A stretch of DNA of 64,000 nt from JAGZHZ01 sp965150505 (GCA_965150505.1 CBCTVZ010000001.1:15775-79774); one strand, 5' to 3'; counted from the stretch's first letter, positions 1 to 9,696 are shown. Translations and numbers: made by a program. The notes: generated by a model not told the origin, from the letters alone.

Positions 1-1694
1 GTTCTTCGCGTCTTATATGGTGGCTCACCGTGACAAGCTACATTAGAATCTACAATCTTGAAAAAGAGATCCTCCTCTTTTTTTCTTTCATATTTTTTTC
101 CGTCTTTATACAGAATCTGAATTGCCTTTTCCTCATCCACGTCAAAACGAATCTGTGAAATTTCTTTTTTGCCATGAACTTCTCTTATATACCGTTTCCA
201 AATTTCAGACAAACTATTTTCTTTTTCTAATACGGTCACAGCTGTCAGGTTTTCGTACACTTTTCCTAATTCCTGATACAATCTGTCTATTTGAGTCTGT
301 GTTCCAAAGAATAAGACATTCTCTTTCTTTTCCAATGTCTCTTTGATCTGATTCCAGTCAAATTCCTGATCTGCCAAATATGCTGGAATCTTTAAGATCT
401 CCTCTAGTTCACTGTCTATTTTCTGTTTTTGGATTTTAACAGACCAGTCTTCATCAAACGATGGCAGATAAACCGTTGTCCCCTTCTCCAGTTCTTTTTG
501 AATCACTGTTTTTTTCAGCTGATCTAATTTCTGAATCGTATATCCGCTGCGCGCTGTCTTGTTGCTTTGTCCAATTTTTGAAATCGTCTCTTTTTTATAA
601 GACAGAGCATTTTTCAGCCATTTCCATGAACGTTCCCGTTCAGAATCCATGATTTTTTGAATTTTATCATAGTCCATCGGTGTCAGAAGATGTTCTTCTT
701 CCATAATTTTCTTCGGATCTAAGATATAACGATCTTCAATCTGAAACAGTTTTGTCAGACTTTCAAATCGATCTAAGCCACGCCCTCTGTTTCCAATACA
801 TACAAATGGTCTTTTAAAAACAAGTGCAAAACTTGCGCCATGACAAGAATCGGTGATGACAAATTGACTATGTTTTATATAATACAGCCAATCTTGTGTC
901 TCCAGATTTTCCACGACGTTGTCCAGATTTAATTTTTCTTTATTGCTCTCAAATTTCGACTGAATCCCATCCAGCATATTGATCAGCTTCAGATTCAATT
1001 TCTTTGCCGCATACTGAAGCGCTTCTCTGATTTCTGGTGTCGGGTCTAAGATGTAGGAGACAAGATATTTTTCTTCTTCTTTGTGAGAAGATTCTTCTGT
1101 AATCTCGTCAAAAATCTCAGGATCAGCAAGAAAGACTGGATCTAGCACACGCACGGCATCCACGCCAAATTCTTTTTTTAGAACGGAGACTGCTCCTGTC
1201 TCACGAACAGACAGAAAATCAAATCTTCGGAATAAATCTTCTATTTCCTGTGCTTCGTCATAAGGTGTAAAGGAAACTGCATGACCAAAGGAAGAGGCAT
1301 AGGAAATCAGTCGCTTATCGTCATCTGCAAAATGAAGATAAAAGCTCTTTCCAAATCCTCTGCTGATTCCATAATTCCAGATCTGATCGCATCCCATCAC
1401 AAATGTATCACAGCATTCGTTCAGTTTTTCCAGATCATAATAAGCAAAATCTTTTGTGACTGCCTCATAATGACGCTCTGCAAATCTGTCTGAATGGGTG
1501 AGCGGACGCTCTTCTTTTCCTTCCTGCTTCATTTCTGGGCTGATCAGCAAAGCAGAAAGCCCCAATGACGTAATACAGCGATACAGAGCATAATACGTGG
1601 CAATTCCGCCATAATTTTCTCCCTTCCACACGCCATAGATTGCCGCATCAAACTTTTCTTGCTCTACATCCTTTGGGGTGATAAATCTACTCAT
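1..1694 (-). CDS. Polysaccharide pyruvyl transferase with C-terminal FrhB-like domain (3' end beyond window)
   Basis: The gene starts at ATG 1694-1692, with GAGAGG about 8 nt upstream, and runs off the left edge after roughly 564 codons. Residues ~1-330 form a polysaccharide pyruvyl transferase domain, with VITDSCHGASFAL and LDPVF motifs, closely similar to the C-terminal half of the protein at 2827-5157. The family transfers pyruvate from PEP to sugars as a ketal. After a linker, residues ~430 onward align by eye with the FrhB domain of that same neighbour, but the cysteine motif FCGTPCQ reads FFGTQTQ and CCETCSY reads ACHGEPPY. So this copy has probably lost redox or cluster function. It is the last visible gene of the polysaccharide operon, 15 nt after glf. 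The C-terminal end is unseen. Confidence 0.85.
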   Translation of the reverse strand, partial: MSRFITPKDVEQEKFDAAIYGVWKGENYGGIATYYALYRCITSLGLSALLISPEMKQEGKEERPLTHSDRFAERHYEAVTKDFAYYDLEKLNECCDTFVMGCDQIWNYGISRGFGKSFYLHFADDDKRLISYASSFGHAVSFTPYDEAQEIEDLFRRFDFLSVRETGAVSVLKKEFGVDAVRVLDPVFLADPEIFDEITEESSHKEEEKYLVSYILDPTPEIREALQYAAKKLNLKLINMLDGIQSKFESNKEKLNLDNVVENLETQDWLYYIKHSQFVITDSCHGASFALVFKRPFVCIGNRGRGLDRFESLTKLFQIEDRYILDPKKIMEEEHLLTPMDYDKIQKIMDSERERSWKWLKNALSYKKETISKIGQSNKTARSGYTIQKLDQLKKTVIQKELEKGTTVYLPSFDEDWSVKIQKQKIDSELEEILKIPAYLADQEFDWNQIKETLEKKENVLFFGTQTQIDRLYQELGKVYENLTAVTVLEKENSLSEIWKRYIREVHGKKEISQIRFDVDEEKAIQILYKDGKKYERKKEEDLFFKIVDSNVACHGEPPYKTRR

Positions 1695-1709
1695 ATTGCT
1701 TCCTCTCTT

Positions 1710-2807
1710 TTATAATTCTTCATTTACAAGTGCCAGCGCTGCTTCAATTACTTTATCCATATCATAATATTTATAATTTCCAAGTCTTCCGCCAAAAATA
1801 ACGTTGCTTTCTTTGTCAGCCAGCGCTCTGTATTTTTCAAACAGACTATTATTTTTCTCATCATTGATTGGATAATATGGCTCAATGCCCGGCTTCCACT
1901 CCGAAGAATATTCTCTTGAAATTACCGTTGTTTTCTGTTTGCCAAATTCAAAATGTTTATGTTCAATCACTCTTGTATAAGGCACTTCTCTGTCTGTATA
2001 GTTTACAACGGCATTTCCCTGATAGTTTTCACAATCTAATTCTTCTGTCTCAAACCGTACGGTGCGGTACTGCAGCGTTCCAAGCTGATAATGATAAAAT
2101 TCATCGATCATACCTGTAAAAATCGTTTTTTCTGCGACATCCTGATTGTTCTGAATAAATTCAAAATAATCGGTATCCAGTTTCACATCGATACCATCCA
2201 GCATCTTTTCTACGATTTTTGTATAGCCTCCTATCGGGATTCCCTGATAGCGGTCGTTAAAATAATTGTTGTCATAAGTAAAACGCAGCGGAAGACGCTT
2301 AATGATAAAGGATGGCAATTCTGTACATGGTCTTCCCCACTGTTTTTCTGTATATCCTTTCACTAATTTTTCATACACATCTCTTCCCACAAGAGACAGC
2401 GCCTGCTCTTCCAGATTTTTTGGCTCTGTGATATTCAATTCTGCAATCTGCTCTGCAATTTTTGCCTTTGCTTCATCCGGTGTACGGATTCCCCATAATT
2501 TACTGAAAGTATTCATGTTAAAAGGCATATTGTATAATTCATCTTTGTAAATGGCAATCGGAGAATTGATATAGTTATTAAATTCTGCAAACTGATTAAT
2601 ATATTCCCAGACTTCTTTATTGCTAGTATGGAAAATATGAGCGCCGTAGCGGTGAACATTGATTCCATTTCTATTTTCGCAGTAAATATTTCCTCCAATA
2701 TGATTTCGTTTATCAATCACAAGACATTTTTTTCCTCTTTTTTTCGCTTCGTATGCGAATACGCTCCCAAACAATCCAGCGCCGACAATTAAATAATCGT
2801 ATCTCAT
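1710..2807 (-). CDS. glf: UDP-galactopyranose mutase
   Basis: This flavoenzyme interconverts UDP-galactopyranose and UDP-galactofuranose in the cytoplasm, supplying the Galf donor for the two GlfT2-like transferases in the same operon. The N-terminus carries a Rossmann FAD site (IVGAGLFGS) followed by VIDKRNHIGGN. Downstream, YGAHIFHT, TEKQWGRP and the C-terminal GRLGNYKYYDMD match conserved UGM residues. At 365 aa it is the usual family length. I chose ATG 2807 rather than ATG 2813: the perfect AGGAGG (2819-2814) directly abuts the upstream ATG but lies 6 nt from the second. It sits 19 nt after the FrhB-pyruvyltransferase gene and is co-transcribed with it. Confidence 0.97.
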   Translation of the reverse strand: MRYDYLIVGAGLFGSVFAYEAKKRGKKCLVIDKRNHIGGNIYCENRNGINVHRYGAHIFHTSNKEVWEYINQFAEFNNYINSPIAIYKDELYNMPFNMNTFSKLWGIRTPDEAKAKIAEQIAELNITEPKNLEEQALSLVGRDVYEKLVKGYTEKQWGRPCTELPSFIIKRLPLRFTYDNNYFNDRYQGIPIGGYTKIVEKMLDGIDVKLDTDYFEFIQNNQDVAEKTIFTGMIDEFYHYQLGTLQYRTVRFETEELDCENYQGNAVVNYTDREVPYTRVIEHKHFEFGKQKTTVISREYSSEWKPGIEPYYPINDEKNNSLFEKYRALADKESNVIFGGRLGNYKYYDMDKVIEAALALVNEEL

Positions 2808-2826
2808 ACACATCCTCCTATTCCTA

Positions 2827-5157
2827 CTACTTTTTACTGATTTTTCTTTTTATTTTATGCAGTACATTTTTCACAGGTTTGTGAACTCTTTTTACCTGCT
2901 GTTTCATTTCTTCCTGTTTTGGAATGACAACGTGATACGTCTGATCTGGTTTTTCTGTTATTCTGCTGTCTATTTTTTCATATGCAGTCAAATAATCGAC
3001 TGACTTTGGCTGAAATAACATATCATGCAACCATTTTCTGCTTCGTTTTCTCTCTTCATTTAAAATTCTTCTGCTCTGCGTATAATCCATATGCTGTAAT
3101 AACTCTCTTCTCTTTTCTAAATCCTTTGGATTCATCAGCATACGATCCCGCATCTGGAACAGATCCAAAAGAGAGTGAAAACGTGACAGCCCTCTTTGAG
3201 GGTTTCCAAAACATACAAAATCTTTCTGAAACAAGATTGCAAAACTTGCGCCATGACAAGAATCTGTGATGACAAAGCTGCTGTTTTTCAGATAGAAAAT
3301 CCAATCTTGTACCTCCAGATTTTCCACGACATTTTCAAGCCCTAACTGCTCTTTATTTCTCTCAAAGTTCCATGGCATTCCATCTACCATATTGATCACT
3401 TTTTTATTTAATATTCGAGATGCAAACAAAATCGCTTCTCTCTTTTCTGGTGTTGGATCTAGAATATACGTCGCAATATAGTCTTTTTCTTTTTTTCGCT
3501 TTGACTCCTCTGCAATTTCATCAAAAATGCCAGGATGAACAGCAAAAACCGGATCTAATACATGCTCTGCTTTCAGACCGAATGTTTCATTGACAATGCG
3601 CACTCCGTCCGCTTCTCTTAAAGAAATTCCGTCAAAGCGTTCCAACAGTCCCTTTGTTGTTCCTATTTCTACCACAGGGGCAAAAAATGTTTCATGACCA
3701 AAAGAAGCAGCATACGCAATCTTCTTTTTCTCTTCTTCTACAAAGTCAAAAAAGAAACTGCGGCCAAAATTGGATGAAATTCCATAATTCCACACCTGAT
3801 CTGAGCCAATCACAAAACTGTCGCACTGTCTGTTTAAATCTTTCAAAGCCCAAATTGGCATAGACGGCGCAATATCACGATAATGGCTAAGAGAAAATCT
3901 TCTGGCATGATTATCTCCAAGTTCTGGATCATTCTCCATCAATTTTGGTTTATCAATCATGAGTACCGATAGCCCAAAGGACTGAATCAGACGATAGAGC
4001 GAATAATATGTCATCAAACTTCCATAATTGCATCCAAACCAAACGCCCATGATCCCCACATCATATTTCTTTTCCGAAGCATATACATATGCTTTTTGAA
4101 GTGAATTTTTAGATGCCAGCTCATAGAAACGCTCTCTTTGAGGATTCTGTATCGCTTCATTTTTCAAAAGTTTTGTCTCTTGTTTTGCATAGTCAAGAGG
4201 CACTTCTCTTATTTTTTCCAGCTTCTCTTTTATATCTTCAAAGATCTTTTTTCCTTTTTCTGTGTTGACAAACACAGCGGAAACACCGGCATGGTGGGCA
4301 AACGTCTCATCATACCGCTCTATTCCCCAAAAGTCTGCTAATGTCAAGTCGGATACTCTCTTCCATGTGCGATAAGAACAAGTCTCACAGCATTTGCGAA
4401 TATCCAGCCTTTCAAAATAAGCCTTTAACAAAATATCCTGATCTTTAGAGCGATGATATACACTTCCATCTTCAAATTCTGCCGCCATTGCCGAAAACCA
4501 GCCTGACACTTTTTTACTGCGGAAAGAAATCTTTTTGATTTTTTTCTCTTTTAAAATCTCTTTTTTATATTTTTCAAAAATACATGGGGAGCTGACACCC
4601 ATACAGTCAAAATCGACGGTAATCAAATGTTCTCTTTCCTTTGTACTGTTTAAAAGTCCTGCGGTCTGACACGGCGTTCCGCAAAATAATACTGTCCTTT
4701 TCTGCTCCAGATACTTCCGAATCGTCTCATAGATGTGTTTCGTATCACTCTGTACATATTTCAATCCCTGAAGCTTCCAGATCTCTTCTTCTCTTTCAAT
4801 GATCTGATGTTCAGCCTGAAATCGTTCATTCCATCCACATCCGCAGACAACTCCGCCCTCTTGTATTACTTTTTGGGCAAGGAGAGGGAAAATTCCTCCT
4901 GATGCGCTGTCTTCGCACGTTTTTTCTGGCGCGTACGCTGCATAAAGCTGTATTGGTTCTGACTCTGGAGTTAATCTCTGCAATGCTGGACAGACACTGA
5001 GACATTTTCCACATTCTTTGCAAAGATTTTCATTGATATCTGGATAATAAAATCCCATTCCGTCTGATTTCATCATGATTGCTTTTTCAGCACAGCTGTC
5101 ATAACAGCTTCCACATCCAGTACATTCATTTTCTTTTAACTGCCTGATATTCTTCAT
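2827..5157 (-). CDS. Ferredoxin/FrhB-polysaccharide pyruvyl transferase fusion
   Basis: This 776-aa protein has three parts. Residues ~10-58 hold two 4Fe-4S ferredoxin motifs (CTGCGSCYDSC and CKECGKCLSVC). Residues ~65-330 form a coenzyme F420 hydrogenase/dehydrogenase beta-subunit-like (FrhB) domain with SGGIFPLL, FCGTPCQ and CCETCSY. Residues ~360-670 form a polysaccharide pyruvyl transferase domain ending in VITDSCHGASFAI. Such fusions occur in surface polysaccharide clusters of anaerobes. The pyruvyl transferase half suggests ketal decoration of the glycan, while the role of the iron-sulfur half is not established. The start ATG has GAGG about 8 nt upstream. The gene at 1-1694 is a paralog with the domains in the opposite order and without these cysteines. 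Confidence 0.9.
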   Translation of the reverse strand: MKNIRQLKENECTGCGSCYDSCAEKAIMMKSDGMGFYYPDINENLCKECGKCLSVCPALQRLTPESEPIQLYAAYAPEKTCEDSASGGIFPLLAQKVIQEGGVVCGCGWNERFQAEHQIIEREEEIWKLQGLKYVQSDTKHIYETIRKYLEQKRTVLFCGTPCQTAGLLNSTKEREHLITVDFDCMGVSSPCIFEKYKKEILKEKKIKKISFRSKKVSGWFSAMAAEFEDGSVYHRSKDQDILLKAYFERLDIRKCCETCSYRTWKRVSDLTLADFWGIERYDETFAHHAGVSAVFVNTEKGKKIFEDIKEKLEKIREVPLDYAKQETKLLKNEAIQNPQRERFYELASKNSLQKAYVYASEKKYDVGIMGVWFGCNYGSLMTYYSLYRLIQSFGLSVLMIDKPKLMENDPELGDNHARRFSLSHYRDIAPSMPIWALKDLNRQCDSFVIGSDQVWNYGISSNFGRSFFFDFVEEEKKKIAYAASFGHETFFAPVVEIGTTKGLLERFDGISLREADGVRIVNETFGLKAEHVLDPVFAVHPGIFDEIAEESKRKKEKDYIATYILDPTPEKREAILFASRILNKKVINMVDGMPWNFERNKEQLGLENVVENLEVQDWIFYLKNSSFVITDSCHGASFAILFQKDFVCFGNPQRGLSRFHSLLDLFQMRDRMLMNPKDLEKRRELLQHMDYTQSRRILNEERKRSRKWLHDMLFQPKSVDYLTAYEKIDSRITEKPDQTYHVVIPKQEEMKQQVKRVHKPVKNVLHKIKRKISKK

Positions 5158-5177
5158 TGCATTTCCTCTTTTATCTG

Positions 5178-5239
5178 ATCTGCTTTTTGCAGATAAATGG
5201 AAGTCCCCTGCCCATTCGTCTTGTGGAAGCGGGGGACTT
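5178..5239. other. Two consecutive hairpins in the spacer between polysaccharide genes
   Basis: The spacer between the galactofuranosyltransferase (stop 5256) and the FrhB fusion (start 5157) holds two inverted repeats. ATCTGC pairs with GCAGAT around a TTTTT loop (about 5178-5195). AAGTCCCCTGC (5201-5211) pairs with GCGGGGGACTT (5229-5239) with one T-G wobble. On the minus strand no good U-tract follows, so this is not a convincing terminator for the operon. It may be a processing site or partial attenuator that separates expression of upstream and downstream genes. Confidence 0.5.
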
Positions 5240-5255
5240 TCTATATTTTATTCTT

Positions 5256-7070
5256 TTAGATTCCTAGATATTTTTTCCAAAATTCATAAGAAGTCATATA
5301 TGCTTGTCTATCCTGATATTTCTTTCTGATCGTTTTCTGTCTCTGGTCAATCTCTTTAAATGTCTTTCTGTATCGTTTCACTAATTCTTTTCCACGCTTT
5401 TTGTCGAGCGTACGGATCGCTCCTGTCTGCATATGAGGATTAACTGCAAGCAATTTCTTTCTCAAATACTGTCTGTGTGGTGCATAAAACCAGTCATATG
5501 CAATAACAGCTGGTTCTTTTTTCAACATAAAATCTGGACAGAACAGACCATTAAATGTCAGACGGTAAATAAATTTTTCTTTTCTTCCTCTTGGTCCATC
5601 TCCATATACCGTATCAAGATCAACTGGAATATTTTTAAATTTAGAGAGAGGTTCAAACTGTTCATTCTTTGCGCCTTTCTCTTTCATGATCCGTTCTCCA
5701 TCCGGTTTTTCAAAAAATGCCGGCCCTTTCAGATAATCGTCCACCGCATCCATCAGCAGTTCCGCGCTGTTATAATTAAATCGAAGCAGCTCTACTCTCG
5801 TAAACTTCCTCATTCGCTCTACAAAATCAATATTCTGACAGATACCGCTTGCAGCCTGAATCGCAAGGCTGTTCCGATGCACCTGATATAACTCCATCGC
5901 TGCATTAAATTTCAAAGTAAATCCCATATGCCATACGCAGATACTGTTCATCGTGATAAATTTTGCATGGTTTCTCAGACTGTATTCTACGTCATCTCCT
6001 CTTACAAACAGAGGCAGCGGCAGATTGTCCAGTCTTGCAACTGTCGTTGGAATACAGCAGTACCACCAGCCTGCATACTGATTTTTTCTTTTTGCCCATG
6101 GTTCTTCATTTCGCACAACAGCATCGAGGCGCTGCATATCAAGACGATGTTTTACCGGTCCATAAGAGCCGTCATCATGTACATATCCAATGTCCTCATG
6201 CTGTTCGTTCATTCTCTCATAGTACAACATCGCGCCGCTGATAAAATGATTCTTATATTCTTCTTTTAAAAGAGTCAGCAAGCGATACGTTCTTTTTAAA
6301 CTTTCTGGCAAAATAATCACATCGTCATCCATCAAAAGAACATGGGTCGCCGGTTCTTTCTGCAAATTTGCTTCAATGATTCCACGCGAAAATCCTCCTG
6401 ATCCTCCTGTGTTTGGATTTGGATGAATCCATAAATGATCGCATTCTAACTCTTCTTTATTTAAAGTTCTTCCATTATCAATGACATGGACATAGAAATT
6501 TTTTGCCATTTCATCTTCTGCATTCAAAATTTCATCTTTTAACAACTGAATATTCGGCAGAATAAAATCTTCCTTTTTAAAAGTCGTTGTGGCAAGCGCC
6601 AGACGCACTTCTCTCTTTTCTGTCTCTGCAATCTCTGTCGCATAGTATCCGCTGTACAGACAACAATCTTTGTATCCTACAATCTGAAATCCTACGATTG
6701 TCACCTGATCGCTCACTTTTGGAATATCCAGAATCAATTCTTGTTTTTCATCTAAAGAAAAATTTTCTTCCGATAATACTTCTTCTTGAAATGGTCCTCT
6801 GTTCATGTAATATCCGCTGATTCGGATTTTAAAGTTTCCTTTCATGGTGAGGCAAATCTTCACATTATCAATTTTCGTATACTTCATCCATTTTTTGATG
6901 GAAAAAGAATTAAAGTAAGCCGCAAAATCTACTGCATGATATTCTGCAATTCCCCAATATTCTTTATCTGCGCTTTGTTCCATTCCTTCTCCATAATAAA
7001 ACATTCTGGTATAAGGAATAAAACGCTTTTGCGATGGAAATATAATATTCTGAAGTTTTGTCAATTTCAT
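5256..7070 (-). CDS. GlfT2-like galactofuranosyltransferase (first paralog)
   Basis: This 604-aa predicted cytoplasmic enzyme belongs to the family of mycobacterial GlfT2, which polymerises galactofuranose from UDP-Galf. The architecture fits: an N-terminal beta-rich region (~1-170), a GT-A core with LLMDDDV (~residue 247, metal and UDP binding), RGDDVEY (~360, catalytic Asp pair) and VWHMGF (~381, the conserved His), then a helical C-terminal region. Presence of glf three genes downstream supports Galf as donor. The paralog at 7091-8917 lies immediately upstream, 20 nt away, with the same order of motifs. The two may make different linkages or act in sequence; acceptor and linkage cannot be read from the sequence. 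GAGG lies about 12 nt before the ATG. Confidence 0.88.
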   Translation of the reverse strand: MKLTKLQNIIFPSQKRFIPYTRMFYYGEGMEQSADKEYWGIAEYHAVDFAAYFNSFSIKKWMKYTKIDNVKICLTMKGNFKIRISGYYMNRGPFQEEVLSEENFSLDEKQELILDIPKVSDQVTIVGFQIVGYKDCCLYSGYYATEIAETEKREVRLALATTTFKKEDFILPNIQLLKDEILNAEDEMAKNFYVHVIDNGRTLNKEELECDHLWIHPNPNTGGSGGFSRGIIEANLQKEPATHVLLMDDDVIILPESLKRTYRLLTLLKEEYKNHFISGAMLYYERMNEQHEDIGYVHDDGSYGPVKHRLDMQRLDAVVRNEEPWAKRKNQYAGWWYCCIPTTVARLDNLPLPLFVRGDDVEYSLRNHAKFITMNSICVWHMGFTLKFNAAMELYQVHRNSLAIQAASGICQNIDFVERMRKFTRVELLRFNYNSAELLMDAVDDYLKGPAFFEKPDGERIMKEKGAKNEQFEPLSKFKNIPVDLDTVYGDGPRGRKEKFIYRLTFNGLFCPDFMLKKEPAVIAYDWFYAPHRQYLRKKLLAVNPHMQTGAIRTLDKKRGKELVKRYRKTFKEIDQRQKTIRKKYQDRQAYMTSYEFWKKYLGI

Positions 7071-7090
7071 CCTTTCACTTTCCTCTCTTT

Positions 7091-8917
7091 CTATTTTTTT
7101 CTATTTTTTTGATTCTCTTGCAAACTCAGATAATGATTCCAGAATTTCTCTTCTGTCAATTCCTTGTAGCGCGTTTTGTACTGTTCCTTTGCCGTATCAT
7201 AATGGCGATCAATATAACGCATCACTTTAAAAAGTTTTCGGTAACACTCAAAAAACTGCCGTAAACTTCTCTTTACTGCAACTCCATTTCCATTTTGATC
7301 CATAAAAACAATTTTGTCTACCCTATATAGCCGGTAAACATTGTCATATGGCGTAACGACAAGCGCTTTTCCTCTCTTTGCCGGCAAGAAATATCCGTTT
7401 GCCGTCAAAATCTGAAGCATTTTTCTCTGATGACTGATGCTTTCTTCTTTTTGAAGCTTTGCAGATTGATCTGGATATAAGTCTTTCTCCTCTAATCCCC
7501 AATGACCTTTCCATTCGTGTCTAGGCTTTGCCTTATAATTAAGAGCAAACACTTTTTGGTGTAGAAGCTGACCATCCTGCTGTTTCAGCCAGTCGATTCC
7601 TTTACAAAAATCAATCGCTCCCCGCAGATTCAAGTCCACATATTGATACCGATATCTGGCAATATTTCCGCTGACCCACTTAAATAAAATCTGTTTGAAC
7701 TGCCGTTTTCCATATTTTGGATCATGAATGGCATTTACAATCGCTAAATTTCGGATATCATAATACTCTAGCGTTCCAGGCATCTTATTTTCAAATGCCT
7801 CATGCCAGACGCAGATACCATTTAAGAACAAAAAGCCCACTCCTGTTCTGATCCCATATTCAATATCATCTCGATGAATAAAAATTGGAAGAGGCAGTTT
7901 TTCTTTTTTAATCATTTTAACCGGAACGCAGCTATACCACCAACCCGTATATTCTACCGGCTCATTTTCTAACTCATTTTTTAAAACCAGCATCTTATCA
8001 CGCATATCCCAGTTGTGATGAAGAGCATAAATATCTCCATTGTTCCACTGCGCTCCACATTCATATTGAATATATGGCGTATCCAAGCGCATCAATGCGC
8101 CTCCAATTGTATAATCCAGATACCGTTCTTTTAAAAGAGTAAGCAAAACATACGTCCGCTCAATCGAAGCCGGAAGAATCACCGCATCGTCATCCATCAT
8201 CACAACATGGGTCACTTTATCACAACATTCCAAAATTCCCCTTGTAAATCCTCCTACTCCTCCGACATTTTTATTTTTAAACACAAAAATATCTGGAATT
8301 TGACTGATTTCTTTCGGCAGAGACTGTCCATTATCTGCAATATAGACAGAGATATTTCCATACAGCTCCGAATCTGGATTCTCCAGAAACGCTTTCTGCA
8401 AGATTTTCATATTTCTTTCCACGTATGCTTCTCTTTTAAAAGTACAGATATTTAATCCTAAATGGACAGTTCTTCTATGGCAATCTTTTGTGACATAAGA
8501 ACCTCCGTACAAAATTCCTGTTCCGCCGATGCTTTCACATGAGAAATAAAATAATCCTTCTTTTTCTAAAATGCCAAAGTCCAGTATTCTTTCTTCTTTT
8601 TTATCCGTATCAATCATTTGTTCCAGAATCTTTTTTGTGTGACAGATGCCTTGGTGTAAAAATTTGTGATATAAGACAATACGGAACTTCCCCTGAAGAA
8701 TCATCTTCAGAGAAACTTCCGTTACAGTTGTGTATTTCTTCCATTTTCCCGACGAAAAACTGTTTAAATACGTATCAAATTTGATCTTCTGGCCTTCCTG
8801 TAAAAATATTTCTCCATTGACCGGTCCGTATTCCAGTTTTTCTTTGCTGTCATAATATAAGGCTCTCTTTTCTTTTTCCATTTTCGCAGGAAAAAGCAGT
8901 TTCTGCAGTTCTATCAT
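7091..8917 (-). CDS. GlfT2-like galactofuranosyltransferase (second paralog)
   Basis: This is a 608-aa paralog of the next gene downstream. The motifs are VVMMDDDAV (~242), IHRDDIEY (~348) and VWHEAF (~371), in the order and spacing of GlfT2-type enzymes. I placed the start at ATG 8917 because AGGGTG sits 6 nt upstream and the resulting N-terminus (MIELQKLLFPAKM) aligns with that of the neighbour (MKLTKLQNIIFPSQ); an in-frame extension to 8968 overlaps the ABC ATPase gene and has no such support. It lies 10 nt after the exporter ATPase gene, so it is translated from the same polycistronic message. It probably adds galactofuranose residues during synthesis of the exported glycan. Confidence 0.87.
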   Translation of the reverse strand: MIELQKLLFPAKMEKEKRALYYDSKEKLEYGPVNGEIFLQEGQKIKFDTYLNSFSSGKWKKYTTVTEVSLKMILQGKFRIVLYHKFLHQGICHTKKILEQMIDTDKKEERILDFGILEKEGLFYFSCESIGGTGILYGGSYVTKDCHRRTVHLGLNICTFKREAYVERNMKILQKAFLENPDSELYGNISVYIADNGQSLPKEISQIPDIFVFKNKNVGGVGGFTRGILECCDKVTHVVMMDDDAVILPASIERTYVLLTLLKERYLDYTIGGALMRLDTPYIQYECGAQWNNGDIYALHHNWDMRDKMLVLKNELENEPVEYTGWWYSCVPVKMIKKEKLPLPIFIHRDDIEYGIRTGVGFLFLNGICVWHEAFENKMPGTLEYYDIRNLAIVNAIHDPKYGKRQFKQILFKWVSGNIARYRYQYVDLNLRGAIDFCKGIDWLKQQDGQLLHQKVFALNYKAKPRHEWKGHWGLEEKDLYPDQSAKLQKEESISHQRKMLQILTANGYFLPAKRGKALVVTPYDNVYRLYRVDKIVFMDQNGNGVAVKRSLRQFFECYRKLFKVMRYIDRHYDTAKEQYKTRYKELTEEKFWNHYLSLQENQKNRKK

Positions 8918-8927
8918 ATTTTTCACC

Positions 8928-9680
8928 CTATTTCTTTTCCTGTTCCAGTGCTTCCATGTAAGCGTCACAGACCGTATTGACCTCTCCTGCCATCATCTGC
9001 TCCCCTTTGTTGATCCAGATTGCATGATCACACAGTTTTTTTACAGAATCAATATTGTGTGAAACATATAAAAGCGTTGTGCCTCCACCGAGCATTTGCG
9101 TCATACGCTGATTGCATTTTTTTCTAAAACGCGCATCTCCAACTGCCAAAATTTCATCCACCACTAAAATATCTGGGTTGACCATCGTAGCCACTGAAAA
9201 TCCCAGTCTTGCTTTCATACCCGAAGAGAAATTTTTGATCGGAGAATCCAAAAACTGATGCAGATCTGCAAATTCTACAATTTCATCAAAATGCTCATCC
9301 ATAAATTTCTTAGAATGTCCCAAAACAGTTCCATTCAGATAAATATTTTCTCGCGCAGTCAAATTCATGTCGAATCCTGCTCCCAGTTCAATCAGCGGTG
9401 CGATCTCTCCTCGTACAATCACTTCCCCTTTATATGGCTTCATGATTCCGCTGATCGCCTTTAATAAAGTGGACTTTCCTGAACCATTTGTTCCGATCAG
9501 TCCCCAAGCTTCCCCTTTTTTTATCTTTAAATTGATATTTTTCAGAGCTAAAAACTCCTGAAACATCAATTCTTTTTTCACCAGTTTAACAAAATATTCT
9601 TTTAAATTATCTACTTTCTCACTCGCCAAATTAAAACGGATTGTGAGATCATTTACTTCAATGATATATTTTTCTTCCAT
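8928..9680 (-). CDS. Polysaccharide ABC exporter, ATP-binding subunit (Wzt/TagH type)
   Basis: This 250-aa ATPase pairs with the permease encoded just upstream to move a lipid-linked glycan across the membrane. The Walker A motif is GTNGSGKST, the signature FSSGMKARL, and Walker B ILVVDEILAVGD followed by the H-loop YVSHN. This pattern, including the GAGFDMNLTARENIYLNG stretch, is typical of O-antigen and teichoic acid exporters. There is no C-terminal carbohydrate-binding extension, so a chain-end recognition domain of the long Wzt type is absent. The start at ATG 9680 is preferred over an in-frame codon at 9755 because it has a GGTGG-type site and leaves a 16-nt spacer after the permease. 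Confidence 0.93.
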   Translation of the reverse strand: MEEKYIIEVNDLTIRFNLASEKVDNLKEYFVKLVKKELMFQEFLALKNINLKIKKGEAWGLIGTNGSGKSTLLKAISGIMKPYKGEVIVRGEIAPLIELGAGFDMNLTARENIYLNGTVLGHSKKFMDEHFDEIVEFADLHQFLDSPIKNFSSGMKARLGFSVATMVNPDILVVDEILAVGDARFRKKCNQRMTQMLGGGTTLLYVSHNIDSVKKLCDHAIWINKGEQMMAGEVNTVCDAYMEALEQEKK

Positions 9681-9696
9681 ATTTCCACCATTCTCT

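Noticed and set aside
2811..2813. Upstream ATG of glf as the start
   Set aside because: The Shine-Dalgarno directly touches it with no spacing, while the ATG at 2807 is 6 nt away and fits the family N-terminus.
5201..5239. A strong terminator inside the polysaccharide operon
   Set aside because: The stem has an A-C mismatch on the minus strand and no U-tract follows it there.
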